Below, in pieces: positions 1-7,154 of a stretch of DNA of 41,612 bases. The notes beneath the pieces were generated by a model. The model did not search any database and was not told the origin of the DNA. It saw nothing but the letters and a program-made list of their open reading frames with translations. The stretch's first letter is position 1. The number at the start of each line of letters is the position of its first letter. Position numbers and translations under genes: made by a program. Origin of the DNA: Bradyrhizobium genosp. SA-3 (GTDB taxonomy: Bacteria; Pseudomonadota; Alphaproteobacteria; Rhizobiales; Xanthobacteraceae); the NCBI RefSeq assembly GCF_004212635.1, contig NZ_PSRT01000078.1, positions 1 to 41,612 of the forward strand, read 5' to 3'.

Positions 1-74
1 GCGAGCGCAGCGAAGCAATCCAGAAATGTATCCGCCGAAAAAGTCTGGAATGCTTCGCTGCGCTCGCAATGACG
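1..74. repeat. Palindromic intergenic repeat, copy 1 (cut by window edge)
   Basis: This is a long imperfect inverted repeat. The left arm begins GCGAGCGCAGCGAAGCAATC and the right arm reads GCTTCGCTGCGCTCGCAATG, with a central segment of about 30 bases. A second copy with the same arms lies at 1868-1947, just beyond the next gene. The outer end of this copy is missing because the window starts inside it. It resembles the short palindromic units scattered between genes in Bradyrhizobium; that family assignment is from memory. Confidence 0.85.
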
Positions 75-182
75 ATGTTGAAGTGGTCGCGCGCCGCTTT
101 GTGAGTTGTGTCCGCGCCGCGGGCCGCTACCATAGGCCCTTCCTGTGACACGCAGGAGTCAGCACAGCAAGCGGGGACAAAC

Positions 183-1847
183 ATGAGCGGACAGGAACGC
201 AAGGTGAAGGGATCGGACCTGTTTGTCGCGGCGCTGGAGAACGAGGGCGTCGACCGCATCTTCGGTGTCCCCGGTGAGGAGAATCTCGATCTCGTCGAAT
301 CGCTCCGCACCTCCAGGATCGAGCTGGTCCTGACCCGCCACGAGCAGGCCGCCGCTTTCATGGCCGCCACGCATGGGCGGTTGACTGGCAAGCCCGGCAT
401 ATGTCTGTCGACACTTGGACCTGGCGCACTCAATCTGTCCACCGGCGCGGCATATGCGCATCTCGGCGCGATGCCGATGATCCTGATCACCGGCCAGAAG
501 CCGATCATGAGCAGCCGGCAGGCGCGTTTCCAGATCGTTGACGTGGTCGCGACCATGAAGCCGCTGACGAAGCTGTCGCGGCAGATCGTCAGCGCCTCCA
601 GCATCCCGACCGTGGTGCGCGACGCCTTTCGCGTGGCGATGGAAGAGCGGCCGGGGCCGGTGCATCTCGAATTGCCCGAAGATATCGCCGGCGATGAAGT
701 GCCCGCCGCCCCGGTCATTCCGGTCCATCCGATCGAAATTCCGGTCGCCCATCGCGCCGCGCTCGATCGGGCCGCCGAGATGATCCTGGCTGCAAAGCGT
801 CCGCTGGTGATGATGGGCGCTGCGACCAGCCGGCCGCGATCGACGCATGGCATCGCAAGCTTCGTGCGGCGGACCGGCATTCCCTTCTTCACCACGCAGA
901 TGGGCAAGGGCACCGTGCCCGGCGGCACCAATCTCTATATGGGGACCGCCGCGCTGTCCGAACGCGACTACGTCCATGACGCGATCGATGCCGCCGACCT
1001 GATCGTCGCGATCGGCCACGACCCCGTCGAGAAGCCGCCTTTTATCATGGGGCCGGCGGGGCCGAAGGTCATTCACGTGAGCTACACGCCGGCGAGCGTC
1101 GAGCTGGTCTATTTTCCCGACGCCGAGGTCGTCGGCGACGTCGGCCCGAGCCTGGAGCTGCTCGCCGACCGGCTCGAAGGCAAGCTGCCGCAGGCGGCGG
1201 CGCTCTTGCCGTTGCGCGAAGAGATCCTCAGTCACATCGCCGATCGCGCCACCGAGGCGCGCTGGCCGCCGACGCCGCAGCGGATCGTGCACGACATCCG
1301 CCAGGTGATCCCGGAGAATGGCATCGTCGCGCTCGACAATGGCATGTACAAGATCTGGTTCGCGCGGAATTACCGCACCCGTGTCGCCAACACGCTGCTG
1401 CTCGACAACGCGCTGGCGACGATGGGTGCCGGTCTGCCGTCGGCGATGATGGCCGCGATGCTCCATCCGGACCGCCGCGTGCTCGCGGTCGCCGGCGACG
1501 GGGGCTTCATGATGAACAGCCAGGAGATGGAGACTGCCGTCCGCCTCAAGCTCAATCTGGTCGTGCTGGTGCTCGAGGACAACGCCTACGGCATGATCCG
1601 CTGGAAGCAGGCGGTCGATCATTTTGCCGATTACGGCATGACGTTTGGAAATCCGGACTTCGTCGTCTATGCGAAGGCCTACGGCGCCAAGGGGCATCGC
1701 ATCGCGAGCATCGACAGCTTCGGCCCGACGCTGGAGGCGGCCTTCCAAGAGGGCGGCGTGCACCTGGTCTCGATCCCGATCGATTATTCGGAGAACGTGC
1801 GGGTGCTGGTCGACGAGCTGCGGGCGCATGAGAAATCGAAGGCGTGA
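183..1847 (+). CDS. Acetolactate synthase large-subunit-like ThDP enzyme
   Basis: This is a thiamine-diphosphate enzyme of the acetolactate synthase family (554 aa), which would condense two pyruvates to 2-acetolactate. The N-terminal pyrimidine-binding domain carries the catalytic Glu at about residue 54 (TRHEQAAAFMA). A central domain follows, and the C-terminal PP domain has the ThDP/Mg motif GDGGFMMN at about 438-445 with Asn467 in EDNAYGMIRWKQ. ATG 183 is preferred over an in-frame GTG at 108 because homology starts there and a GGGGA precedes it. No small regulatory subunit (ilvN/ilvH) is adjacent, so a catabolic or stand-alone enzyme is more likely than the biosynthetic IlvBH pair. Other pyruvate or oxo-acid decarboxylating substrates cannot be excluded. 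The gene stands alone between two copies of one palindromic repeat. Confidence 0.85.
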   Translation: MSGQERKVKGSDLFVAALENEGVDRIFGVPGEENLDLVESLRTSRIELVLTRHEQAAAFMAATHGRLTGKPGICLSTLGPGALNLSTGAAYAHLGAMPMILITGQKPIMSSRQARFQIVDVVATMKPLTKLSRQIVSASSIPTVVRDAFRVAMEERPGPVHLELPEDIAGDEVPAAPVIPVHPIEIPVAHRAALDRAAEMILAAKRPLVMMGAATSRPRSTHGIASFVRRTGIPFFTTQMGKGTVPGGTNLYMGTAALSERDYVHDAIDAADLIVAIGHDPVEKPPFIMGPAGPKVIHVSYTPASVELVYFPDAEVVGDVGPSLELLADRLEGKLPQAAALLPLREEILSHIADRATEARWPPTPQRIVHDIRQVIPENGIVALDNGMYKIWFARNYRTRVANTLLLDNALATMGAGLPSAMMAAMLHPDRRVLAVAGDGGFMMNSQEMETAVRLKLNLVVLVLEDNAYGMIRWKQAVDHFADYGMTFGNPDFVVYAKAYGAKGHRIASIDSFGPTLEAAFQEGGVHLVSIPIDYSENVRVLVDELRAHEKSKA

Positions 1848-1867
1848 GTCGATGCTCTCACCACCCT

Positions 1868-1947
1868 CGTCATTGCGAGCGCAGCGAAGCAATCCAGAAT
1901 CTTTCCACGGTGACAGTCTGGATTGCTTCGCTGCGCTCGCAATGACG
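1868..1947. repeat. Palindromic intergenic repeat, copy 2
   Basis: Perfect or near-perfect inverted arms begin CGTCATTGCGAGCGCAGCGA on the left, with the complementary arm ending at 1947, around a loop of roughly 20 bases. It is the same element as at 1-74 but with a different centre. It begins 20 bp after the stop of the acetolactate synthase gene and could act as a transcript-end hairpin. Confidence 0.9.
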
Positions 1948-2049
1948 AGTTCGTGGCAGCAGCTCGTCCCAATAAATCAACTGCACTTGTGTCACGCTCC
2001 TTAATCGCCGACACTCGCAAATCACCAAACCAATGACAGGAATTAGGAA

Positions 2050-2397
2050 ATGACTCGCGTTCGTTGTGTCACCGAGATGGGCATGGGCGTCGACGTCCAC
2101 GGCAGGGACGCCACCAAGGCGGCGAAGCGGGCGGTGTCGGACGCGATCAGGCATTCGAGTCTCGGCTTCTTCCGGATGATAGGCAAGACCGCGAACGACA
2201 TGTTCGTCGACGTCACGATCGCGGTGCCCAATCCGGAAGCCGTGGACAAGGAAGCCGTCGCCAAGGAGCTGCCTTACGGCACGGTGACCATCAACGCAGT
2301 CAAGGGCGGGCTGGAGATTCCCTCAGCCACGGAAGTGGCCAACGACCCCATTCTCATCGCCAATGCGGCGGTGATCGTCAGCTTCGACAAGGACTAG
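2050..2397 (+). CDS. Lin0512 family protein
   Basis: This 115-residue protein matches the conserved hypothetical Lin0512 family (TIGR02058 type) in length and in its N-terminal signature GMGVDVHGRDATKAAKRAVS. No enzymatic function is established for the family and no catalytic motif is obvious. There is no signal peptide or membrane segment, so it should be cytosolic. The family is usually a compact alpha/beta protein in which positions such as the HSSL stretch near residue 34 are conserved. The stop is only 4 bases before the GTG of the downstream acetyltransferase, so the two are very probably co-transcribed. No other functional partner can be named from the sequence. Confidence 0.8.
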   Translation: MTRVRCVTEMGMGVDVHGRDATKAAKRAVSDAIRHSSLGFFRMIGKTANDMFVDVTIAVPNPEAVDKEAVAKELPYGTVTINAVKGGLEIPSATEVANDPILIANAAVIVSFDKD

Positions 2398-2401
2398 GCC
2401 G

Positions 2402-3094
2402 GTGTCCGACAGCGATGTGGCGCTGCTCGATCGTCCGATCTGGAGCGCGCTGACAACGAGCCAGAAGCATCTGGCCGAGGGTGGCCCGCGCGCGCTGCGC
2501 TATCCCGTGGACATGACGCCCTTTGCCGACATGGTCGACATGTCGGCGGCGAGCTTCGCCGCGCTCGGCGATCTCATGTCGGACTCGCAGGTCGCTGCAT
2601 TGTTCACGCCGGAGCCCGTCGAAGTGCCCGCCGGCTTCAAAATCGTGCTCGCCGAGAGCGGCGAGCAGATGATCGGCTCCCCGGCCGACAGTCGGCTCCG
2701 TGATGCCGAGATCGTCACGCTGGGACCCGCCGACGTGCCTGCCATGATGGCGCTGACCATGCTGACCAAGCCCGGTCCATTCGCGCTGCGCTCGCACGAA
2801 CTCGGTACGTTCCTCGGTATTCGTGTCGGCGGCGAACTGGTCGCGATGGCCGGCGAGCGGATGAAGCCGGGAAAATTCGTCGAGATGACGGCCGTCTGCG
2901 TGCACCCTGATCATCGCGGACGCGGCTATGCGCAGGCGCTGCTCGCGGCGGTCGCGCGGCAGATCGAGGCCCGCGGCGAATTTCCGTTTCTGCACGTGTT
3001 TACCAAGAATACGTCTGCGATTGCGCTGTACGAGCGGCAGGGCATGCGGATTCGGCGGCGCCTGCACGTCACTGCGTTCATGAAGGAAGGATAG
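2402..3094 (+). CDS. GNAT family N-acetyltransferase (FR47-like)
   Basis: This is a 230-aa protein with a C-terminal GNAT acetyltransferase domain (about residues 105-230). Motif A is clear: VCVHPDHRGRGYAQALL, with the R-x-x-G-x-G/A acetyl-CoA pyrophosphate loop at about 172-177, followed by the motif B region TKNTSAIALYERQGM. The first 100 residues form an extra N-terminal region typical of the FR47-like subgroup. The acceptor substrate cannot be read from sequence. It follows the Lin0512 gene by 4 bp and starts with GTG. I see no dedicated promoter in that gap, so translation is probably coupled to the upstream gene. Confidence 0.85.
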   Translation: MSDSDVALLDRPIWSALTTSQKHLAEGGPRALRYPVDMTPFADMVDMSAASFAALGDLMSDSQVAALFTPEPVEVPAGFKIVLAESGEQMIGSPADSRLRDAEIVTLGPADVPAMMALTMLTKPGPFALRSHELGTFLGIRVGGELVAMAGERMKPGKFVEMTAVCVHPDHRGRGYAQALLAAVARQIEARGEFPFLHVFTKNTSAIALYERQGMRIRRRLHVTAFMKEG

Positions 3095-3166
3095 CGCTCG
3101 CAGGGGAGGTCTTCATTTCCCGCGAATTCCCGCTATATCCGACCCGACGATCATTGGGGAAAACAC

Positions 3167-4348
3167 ATGGACGCCAGGACACCAGATTTTTCCGCCGCAC
3201 GGACGGCGATGCAGCGTTATGTCGATCAGGAGATCATCCCGGGTGCATCCTGGGCGGTGCTGCGGGGCCGCGATGTCGTCCAGCAATGCGTCGGGTTCGC
3301 CGACCGCGAGAGCAGCACTGCGCTGCGGCCCGACCACATCTTCCGCGCCTTCTCCAACACCAAGATCTTCATCACCTGCGCCATCATGCTGCTGGTCGAG
3401 GAAGGCCGCGTCGGGCTCGATGATGCCGTCGAGGAATTCCTGCCGCAGCTCGGCCATCGCATGGTGTTGAAGCCGGGCGCTGCGAGCCTTGGCGATGTCG
3501 AGCCGGCGAGGAGCGCGATCACGATCCGCCAGCTGCTGACCCACACGTCCGGGCTCAGCTACGGCATCTTCGATCCCGGTACGGTGCTGTTCAAAGGCTA
3601 CAACGAGGCGCGCATCCTCAATCCGCTGACGCCGCTCGCCGACATGATCGACCGGCTTGCCGATCTGCCGTTGTCCTATCATCCCGGCGCCGGCTGGGAA
3701 TATTCGGTGGCGACCGACGTGCTCGGCCGTGTCGTCGAGGTCGTCTCCGGCCAGCCGCTCGACGCCTTCCTCAAGGCACGCATCTTCGATCCGCTCGGCA
3801 TGATCGATACCGGCTTCCACGTGCCGGAAGCGCAGCAGGGAAGGCTGGTCGCACTCTATAACGGCGCAGACGCGCTCGATCCGATGAAGCCCGGCCTCAT
3901 GCGGGCCGACCATCTGCCTTATCCGCAGGCCTATCGGCGGCCGTTGCCGCGGCTGTCCGGCGGTGGCGGTCTGGTCTCGACCTTGGCCGACATGCTGGCG
4001 CTGGTGCGCGCGCTGCTGCCCGGTTCGGATGCGCTGCTGAAGCCGGAGACGCTGCGGCAGATGATGACGAACCAGCTGCCCGCCGGCCAGACCATCCGCT
4101 TCGCCAATCTCGGGCCGATCCCCGGCAAGGGCTTTGGCCTCGGTGGTGCCGTCACCTTCGCGCCGACGCCCTTCGATCCCTCGAATTCGACCGGTGAATT
4201 CCAGTGGGGCGGCCTTGCCGGCACCCATTGGTGGATCTGCCCTGAGGCTAACACCGCCGGCGTACTGATGACCCAGCGCTACATGGGCTTCTGGAATCCC
4301 TTCTTCTTCGAGTTCAAGCGCCTGGCCTATCAGGCGGCTGGAGGCTGA
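3167..4348 (+). CDS. Serine hydrolase of the beta-lactamase (class C) fold
   Basis: This 393-aa protein belongs to the class C beta-lactamase / EstB esterase / D-Ala-D-Ala peptidase superfamily. The nucleophile motif SxxK is S63-N-T-K66, placed as usual after a short N-terminal region. The second motif tyrosine is probably Y179 in GWEYSVATDVLG, which reads Y-S-x as in EstB-type esterases rather than the Y-x-N of true AmpC enzymes. The conserved HTSGLSYG lies at about 126-133. No convincing KTG box is seen near the C-terminus; HWWICP may occupy that position. No signal peptide is evident, which argues for a cytoplasmic esterase or peptidase rather than a resistance beta-lactamase. The natural substrate is unknown. 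Confidence 0.85.
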   Translation: MDARTPDFSAARTAMQRYVDQEIIPGASWAVLRGRDVVQQCVGFADRESSTALRPDHIFRAFSNTKIFITCAIMLLVEEGRVGLDDAVEEFLPQLGHRMVLKPGAASLGDVEPARSAITIRQLLTHTSGLSYGIFDPGTVLFKGYNEARILNPLTPLADMIDRLADLPLSYHPGAGWEYSVATDVLGRVVEVVSGQPLDAFLKARIFDPLGMIDTGFHVPEAQQGRLVALYNGADALDPMKPGLMRADHLPYPQAYRRPLPRLSGGGGLVSTLADMLALVRALLPGSDALLKPETLRQMMTNQLPAGQTIRFANLGPIPGKGFGLGGAVTFAPTPFDPSNSTGEFQWGGLAGTHWWICPEANTAGVLMTQRYMGFWNPFFFEFKRLAYQAAGG

Positions 4349-4443
4349 CCGCGAAAAAATCTTCCGACGCCGCGAATCCCTTTTGGCGATCGCGCCCTCT
4401 TGATGGTCGAGACGATCAGTCTCGGCCCATGTCGGAGGATGTG

Positions 4444-4653
4444 ATGGGATTTTACAGGAAGAACATCGGCGGCGCGCATCAGGCGGTGCGGGTCGTCTTG
4501 GGCGTCGCGGTCGCGGTCGCAGCATTGGTCTATCTCGCCGGCACCGCGGCGTGGCTGGTCGCGCTCGGCGGCGCGGGCTTTGCAATGACCGGTCTCGTCG
4601 GCTACTGCCCGATGTGCGCGATGGCCGGCATCGGCAAGGGAGGGGTGTCGTGA
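4444..4653 (+). CDS. YgaP-like (DUF2892) small membrane protein with a CPMC motif
   Basis: This 69-aa membrane protein fits the DUF2892/YgaP transmembrane family. It starts MGFYRKNIGGAHQAVRVVLG, with two hydrophobic segments at about 17-33 and 35-52, then GYCPMCAMAGIG with cysteines 55 and 58. The ATG at 4444 is chosen because GGAGG at 4434-4438 sits 5 bases before it; an in-frame ATG at 4429 would swallow that site. The stop overlaps the GTG of the following sigma factor (GTGA), so the two are translationally coupled. A short dyad GAGAC-N5-GTCTC lies at 4409-4423. In family members fused to rhodanese the domain anchors sulfur-transfer activity; here it stands alone. A sensing or anti-sigma role is an inference only. 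Confidence 0.75.
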   Translation: MGFYRKNIGGAHQAVRVVLGVAVAVAALVYLAGTAAWLVALGGAGFAMTGLVGYCPMCAMAGIGKGGVS

Positions 4654-5171
4654 GCGCGGCTGCGATCTCGCCAAATTTGTTCGAGGCCGCGCGGCTCGGC
4701 GACCCCCGGGCGATCGCGTCTCTGCTGGAGACGGCACAGCCCGACATCCGCCGCTATGCGCGGGCGACCTGCCGCAGCTCGGCGGATGCCGAGGATGCAA
4801 CGCAGGAAGCGATGTGGATCCTGTTCCGGCATGTCGGCACGATCCGCTCGCTGCTGGCGTTTTCGGCCTGGCTGTTCAGCGTGGTCCGCCGCGAATGCCT
4901 GCGGCTTGCGCGCAAGACAGGCCTTGCGCCGGCGATCGACGACAGCGAGGTGGAGGCGGCACTGCTGGCACGCCCGGAAGCCGATCTGCGGCTCGATGTG
5001 GCCGCCGCCTTCGAGGCGCTGCCGCCGCACTATCGCGACGTCGCCTTGATGCGCGACGTCAAGGAGATGACCATCGACGAGATCGCCGTCGCGCTTGGGG
5101 CCTCCAGGCAGACCGTGAAGGCCCGTCTGCATCGCGCCCGTGCCCTGATGCGCGAATATCTGACGAGATGA
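4650..5171 (+). CDS. ECF-type RNA polymerase sigma factor
   Basis: This 173-aa sigma-70 family factor contains only regions 2 and 4. Region 2 spans about residues 22-85, with ADAEDATQEAMWILFRHV. Region 4 spans about 112-170, with LPPHYRDVALMRDVKEMTIDEIAVALGASRQTVKARLHRA, a clear helix-turn-helix. The GTG at 4650 is preferred because it overlaps the upstream stop by 4 bases and a purine-rich AGGGG precedes it. A longer in-frame N-terminus would read through the upstream gene and has no homology. No anti-sigma gene (zinc-binding ASD or ChrR type) follows; the next gene is convergent. The only partner is the upstream small membrane protein. The ECF group and target promoters are not determinable by eye. 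Confidence 0.88.
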   Translation: MSAAAISPNLFEAARLGDPRAIASLLETAQPDIRRYARATCRSSADAEDATQEAMWILFRHVGTIRSLLAFSAWLFSVVRRECLRLARKTGLAPAIDDSEVEAALLARPEADLRLDVAAAFEALPPHYRDVALMRDVKEMTIDEIAVALGASRQTVKARLHRARALMREYLTR

Positions 5172-5222
5172 GACACGGCGCAAAGCCTGTTCGCGCGTCA
5201 CCGGACAGGACACAAAAATGTT

Positions 5223-5250
5223 GCGAGTGGGGGGCCTACCTCCCACTCGC
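5223..5250. terminator. Probable bidirectional terminator hairpin
   Basis: A 9-bp perfect stem, GCGAGTGGG / CCCACTCGC, has a 10-base loop and lies between two convergent genes. On the minus strand the stem is followed by AACATTTTTG, which suits termination of rtcB (whose stop is 9 bases away). On the plus strand the trailing TGTTTG is a weak U-tract for the sigma factor transcript. Confidence 0.65.
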
Positions 5251-5258
5251 TGTTTGCG

Positions 5259-6599
5259 TCAGTCCTTCCACGGATCGAACTCGCCTTCGCCGGCCATGGC
5301 GACGGCGAACGGCCGCAGCGTGTGCAGCACCCGCACGGTGCCGGCGTGCTGCGCCAGCACGTCCGGCAGGCGGCGATAGGCCATCGGGCTCTCATCGAGG
5401 TCGGCACCCACAAGGGTGACGCCGCGTTCGTTGAGCCAGCGGTCCATCTCCGCGCGCGAGAAGCGCCGCTTCGCCTCCCGTCGTCCGAACAGGCGGCCGG
5501 CGCCGTGAACGGTCGAGTACAGCGAAGCCTCGGCCTCCGGACTGTCGACGCCTTCGAGGATGACGGCGTCGTCGCCCATCGAGCCGCCGACGAATCCCTT
5601 CTGGCCGGGAAACGCCGGCGTCGCGCCCTTGCGCACCACCCACAGATCCTTGCCGTCGTGGGTCTCACGCCAGGCATAGTTGTGGTGGTTGTGCACGCTC
5701 TCGGTCACGCTGCCGCCGATGATCTGGCGGACGCGCTCGACGACCCACTCGCGTCCCGCATAGGCGTAACGCCCGGCGAGCTGCATCGCCGCGATGTAGC
5801 GGCGGCCGAGCTCGGACTCCTCGTCGACCACTGCGGGCGGGACGTTCATGCCATCCTTGCCGCCGGCGGCCTTGAGGTAGCGCGTCGCGGAGGTGTGTCC
5901 GAGGCCGCGGCTTCCGAAATGGACGCCGATCCAGACAAAGCCTTCCTCGTCACGCATGAGGTCGACATAGTGATTGCCCGATCCGACCGTGCCGAGCTGG
6001 CTCACCGCCTTCTGACGGTAGGCCTCCATGTCGCTCTCGCGCCAGGCATCGCCATCGTCGAACAGCGCGTGCTCGGCCCGCTCGGCATTGGCGCGGCCGA
6101 CACCGAACGAGATCCTCTTGGCGACGTCGCGGATGATCGTGGGCACGATGTCGGCGATGTCGTCGAAGCGCGTGTCGAGCTTTGCGGCCATGTTGCCGCA
6201 GCCGATGTCGAAGCCGACGCCAGAGATGCTGACCTGCTTCTCGTAGGCGATGACCCCGCCGACCGGCTGGGCGTAGCCGAGATGGCCATCGGCGCAGATC
6301 ACGCCGGATACGACATTGCCGACCGCCATGCAGTTGCGCATCTGCGCCACGGTCGCCTCCTCATGCGGGCCGAAGATCTTCAGCGGCGCGTTCTGGAAGC
6401 GCGCCTCCTGCGGACGCAGGTTCGCGATCTCGCTCGCGGCGGTGTTGGCTTCGCGGGCGAGCTGCTCCTTGCGCGCGGCGTCCCGGTACGAGCACCAGGC
6501 CGGCTGGCCGCGTCCTTCGCCGACGCGCGAGTCGGGATCGACGCCGGCGGCGACGCAGAGCTCGCGGGCGCGTTCCATGTAGGGATCGGATCGTCGCAT
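5259..6599 (-). CDS. rtcB: RtcB family RNA-splicing ligase
   Basis: This is an RNA ligase of the RtcB family (446 aa), which joins 2',3'-cyclic phosphate or 3'-phosphate ends to 5'-OH ends using GTP and Mn2+. All expected ligands are visible: Cys134 in GFDIGCGN, His210 in GSGNHYVDL, His227 in GVHFGSRGLGH, the His cluster at 303-306 (HNHHNYAW) and the guanylylated His365 in STVHGAGR. The start at 6599 is supported by an AGGAC element upstream on the minus strand. It is not accompanied by rtcA, rtcR or archease. A dyad at 6639-6653 lies about 40 bases upstream. It may serve RNA repair or tRNA processing after stress; the substrate is not shown by the sequence. Confidence 0.93.
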   Translation of the reverse strand: MRRSDPYMERARELCVAAGVDPDSRVGEGRGQPAWCSYRDAARKEQLAREANTAASEIANLRPQEARFQNAPLKIFGPHEEATVAQMRNCMAVGNVVSGVICADGHLGYAQPVGGVIAYEKQVSISGVGFDIGCGNMAAKLDTRFDDIADIVPTIIRDVAKRISFGVGRANAERAEHALFDDGDAWRESDMEAYRQKAVSQLGTVGSGNHYVDLMRDEEGFVWIGVHFGSRGLGHTSATRYLKAAGGKDGMNVPPAVVDEESELGRRYIAAMQLAGRYAYAGREWVVERVRQIIGGSVTESVHNHHNYAWRETHDGKDLWVVRKGATPAFPGQKGFVGGSMGDDAVILEGVDSPEAEASLYSTVHGAGRLFGRREAKRRFSRAEMDRWLNERGVTLVGADLDESPMAYRRLPDVLAQHAGTVRVLHTLRPFAVAMAGEGEFDPWKD

Positions 6600-6638
6600 G
6601 GTCTTGAGTCCTGTTTCACATCCCGCGCGACTGCAGAG

Positions 6639-6653
6639 TGAACGTACGGTTCA
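6639..6653. promoter_or_regulatory. Dyad TGAAC-N5-GTTCA upstream of rtcB
   Basis: A perfect 5-bp inverted repeat with a 5-base spacer is centred about 47 bases before the rtcB start codon, a plausible place for an operator or for overlap with the promoter. No regulator gene is adjacent. It could be chance in this length of DNA, so confidence is low. Confidence 0.3.
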
Positions 6654-6881
6654 TGTCAGAGGTTTCAAGGGCTCCGGGCGCAGTCCGCGTCCGGGGTCGT
6701 TGTCATTGCGCATCAATTCAATGCCGTCTCCGACGCAGCGATCCACGCAATCGGGGCCTCAGAGAAGCCGTTGACGCGAGTCCAGGCGCTTGGGCACGCG
6801 CATCGTTTGCGCGAGCCCCGGGATCCGGGTCTCCCGTTCCGGCGATTGCCGGGATGTCTGAATGGGCCGCGCGACGGGCAA

Positions 6882-6916
6882 CAAAAAACCCTCCGGAGCG
6901 GCAGGCTCGGGAGGGT
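6882..6916 (-). terminator. Rho-independent terminator, minus strand
   Basis: The minus strand reads ACCCTCC, a mismatch, GAGC, loop CTGCC, GCTC, a mismatch, GGAGGGT, and then a run of six T. This is a 7 + 4 bp stem followed directly by a U-tract, the classical intrinsic terminator layout. It ends a minus-strand transcript that must start between here and about 7110, because the gene to the right is on the plus strand. Confidence 0.8.
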
Positions 6917-6945
6917 CCGTGAGAAGCGGACTGTCGATCTTGCGG

Positions 6946-7050
6946 TCAGGCAAGATCGCTCCCATGAGCCGGGCATGCGCAATCGATTGGCCGCAGGCCA
7001 TTCGACAGTCGCGCAAATCTTTCGTAGCTGTGCTTCATCACTGGGTTCAT
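6946..7050 (-). CDS. Possible 34-aa small protein inside the structured RNA
   Basis: An ATG at 7050 opens 34 codons ending with TGA, 30 bases before the intrinsic terminator. The peptide contains RLSNGLRPIDCACPAHG and is rich in polar residues, with two cysteines spaced C-A-C. No Shine-Dalgarno sequence is visible before the ATG, and a second in-frame ATG occurs at codon 5. I do not recognise the peptide. It may be a genuine small gene or leader peptide, or simply an open frame in a noncoding RNA. Confidence 0.25.
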   Translation of the reverse strand: MNPVMKHSYERFARLSNGLRPIDCACPAHGSDLA

Positions 7051-7154
7051 TGTTTTCGCGAACGGAAGTAATCGCGAGGGCGCGGGACATGCGCTCGCAA
7101 CTTGCAGGTGTCAAGCGGCGCGCGTGAGAAAATTGGAAATGATGGACGCACGAC

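Larger units (their letters stand above)
6882..7080 (-). ncRNA. Candidate structured small RNA or leader, terminator-ended
   Basis: Read on the minus strand, this stretch holds several strong secondary-structure elements in series. There is a GGCC-TGC-GGCC hairpin at about 6990-7000, and a 9-bp stem GCGATCTTGC region (arms 6950-6958 / 6935-6943, 6-base loop). A competing 9-bp long-range pairing joins 7002-7010 and 6929-6937, overlapping the previous stem by three bases. The last element is the intrinsic terminator at 6882-6916. A TTGACA hexamer lies at 7109-7114 on the minus strand, with a weak CATGTC 17 bases further. This suggests a transcript of about 170-200 nt. It could be a free sRNA, a short mRNA for the 34-codon frame inside it, or an attenuated leader of rtcB, which begins 280 bases downstream. 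Confidence 0.45.

Noticed and set aside
159..1892. 577-codon open frame antisense to the acetolactate synthase gene
   Set aside because: Shadow of the ThDP enzyme; its first codons lie in the palindromic repeat.
2402..3094. A link between the GNAT gene and the nearby beta-lactamase-fold gene as a resistance cluster
   Set aside because: The hydrolase lacks a signal peptide and a Y-x-N motif, so a resistance role is not supported.
3113..4747. Very long open frame antisense to the serine hydrolase gene
   Set aside because: GC-rich genes often leave the antisense strand open. The translation is Arg/Pro/Gly-rich with no family, and the plus strand carries a clear SxxK hydrolase.
6599..6660. Sigma-54 (RtcR-type) promoter for rtcB
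   Set aside because: I looked for a GG-N10-GC element upstream of the rtcB start and saw no convincing one; no rtcR gene is present.
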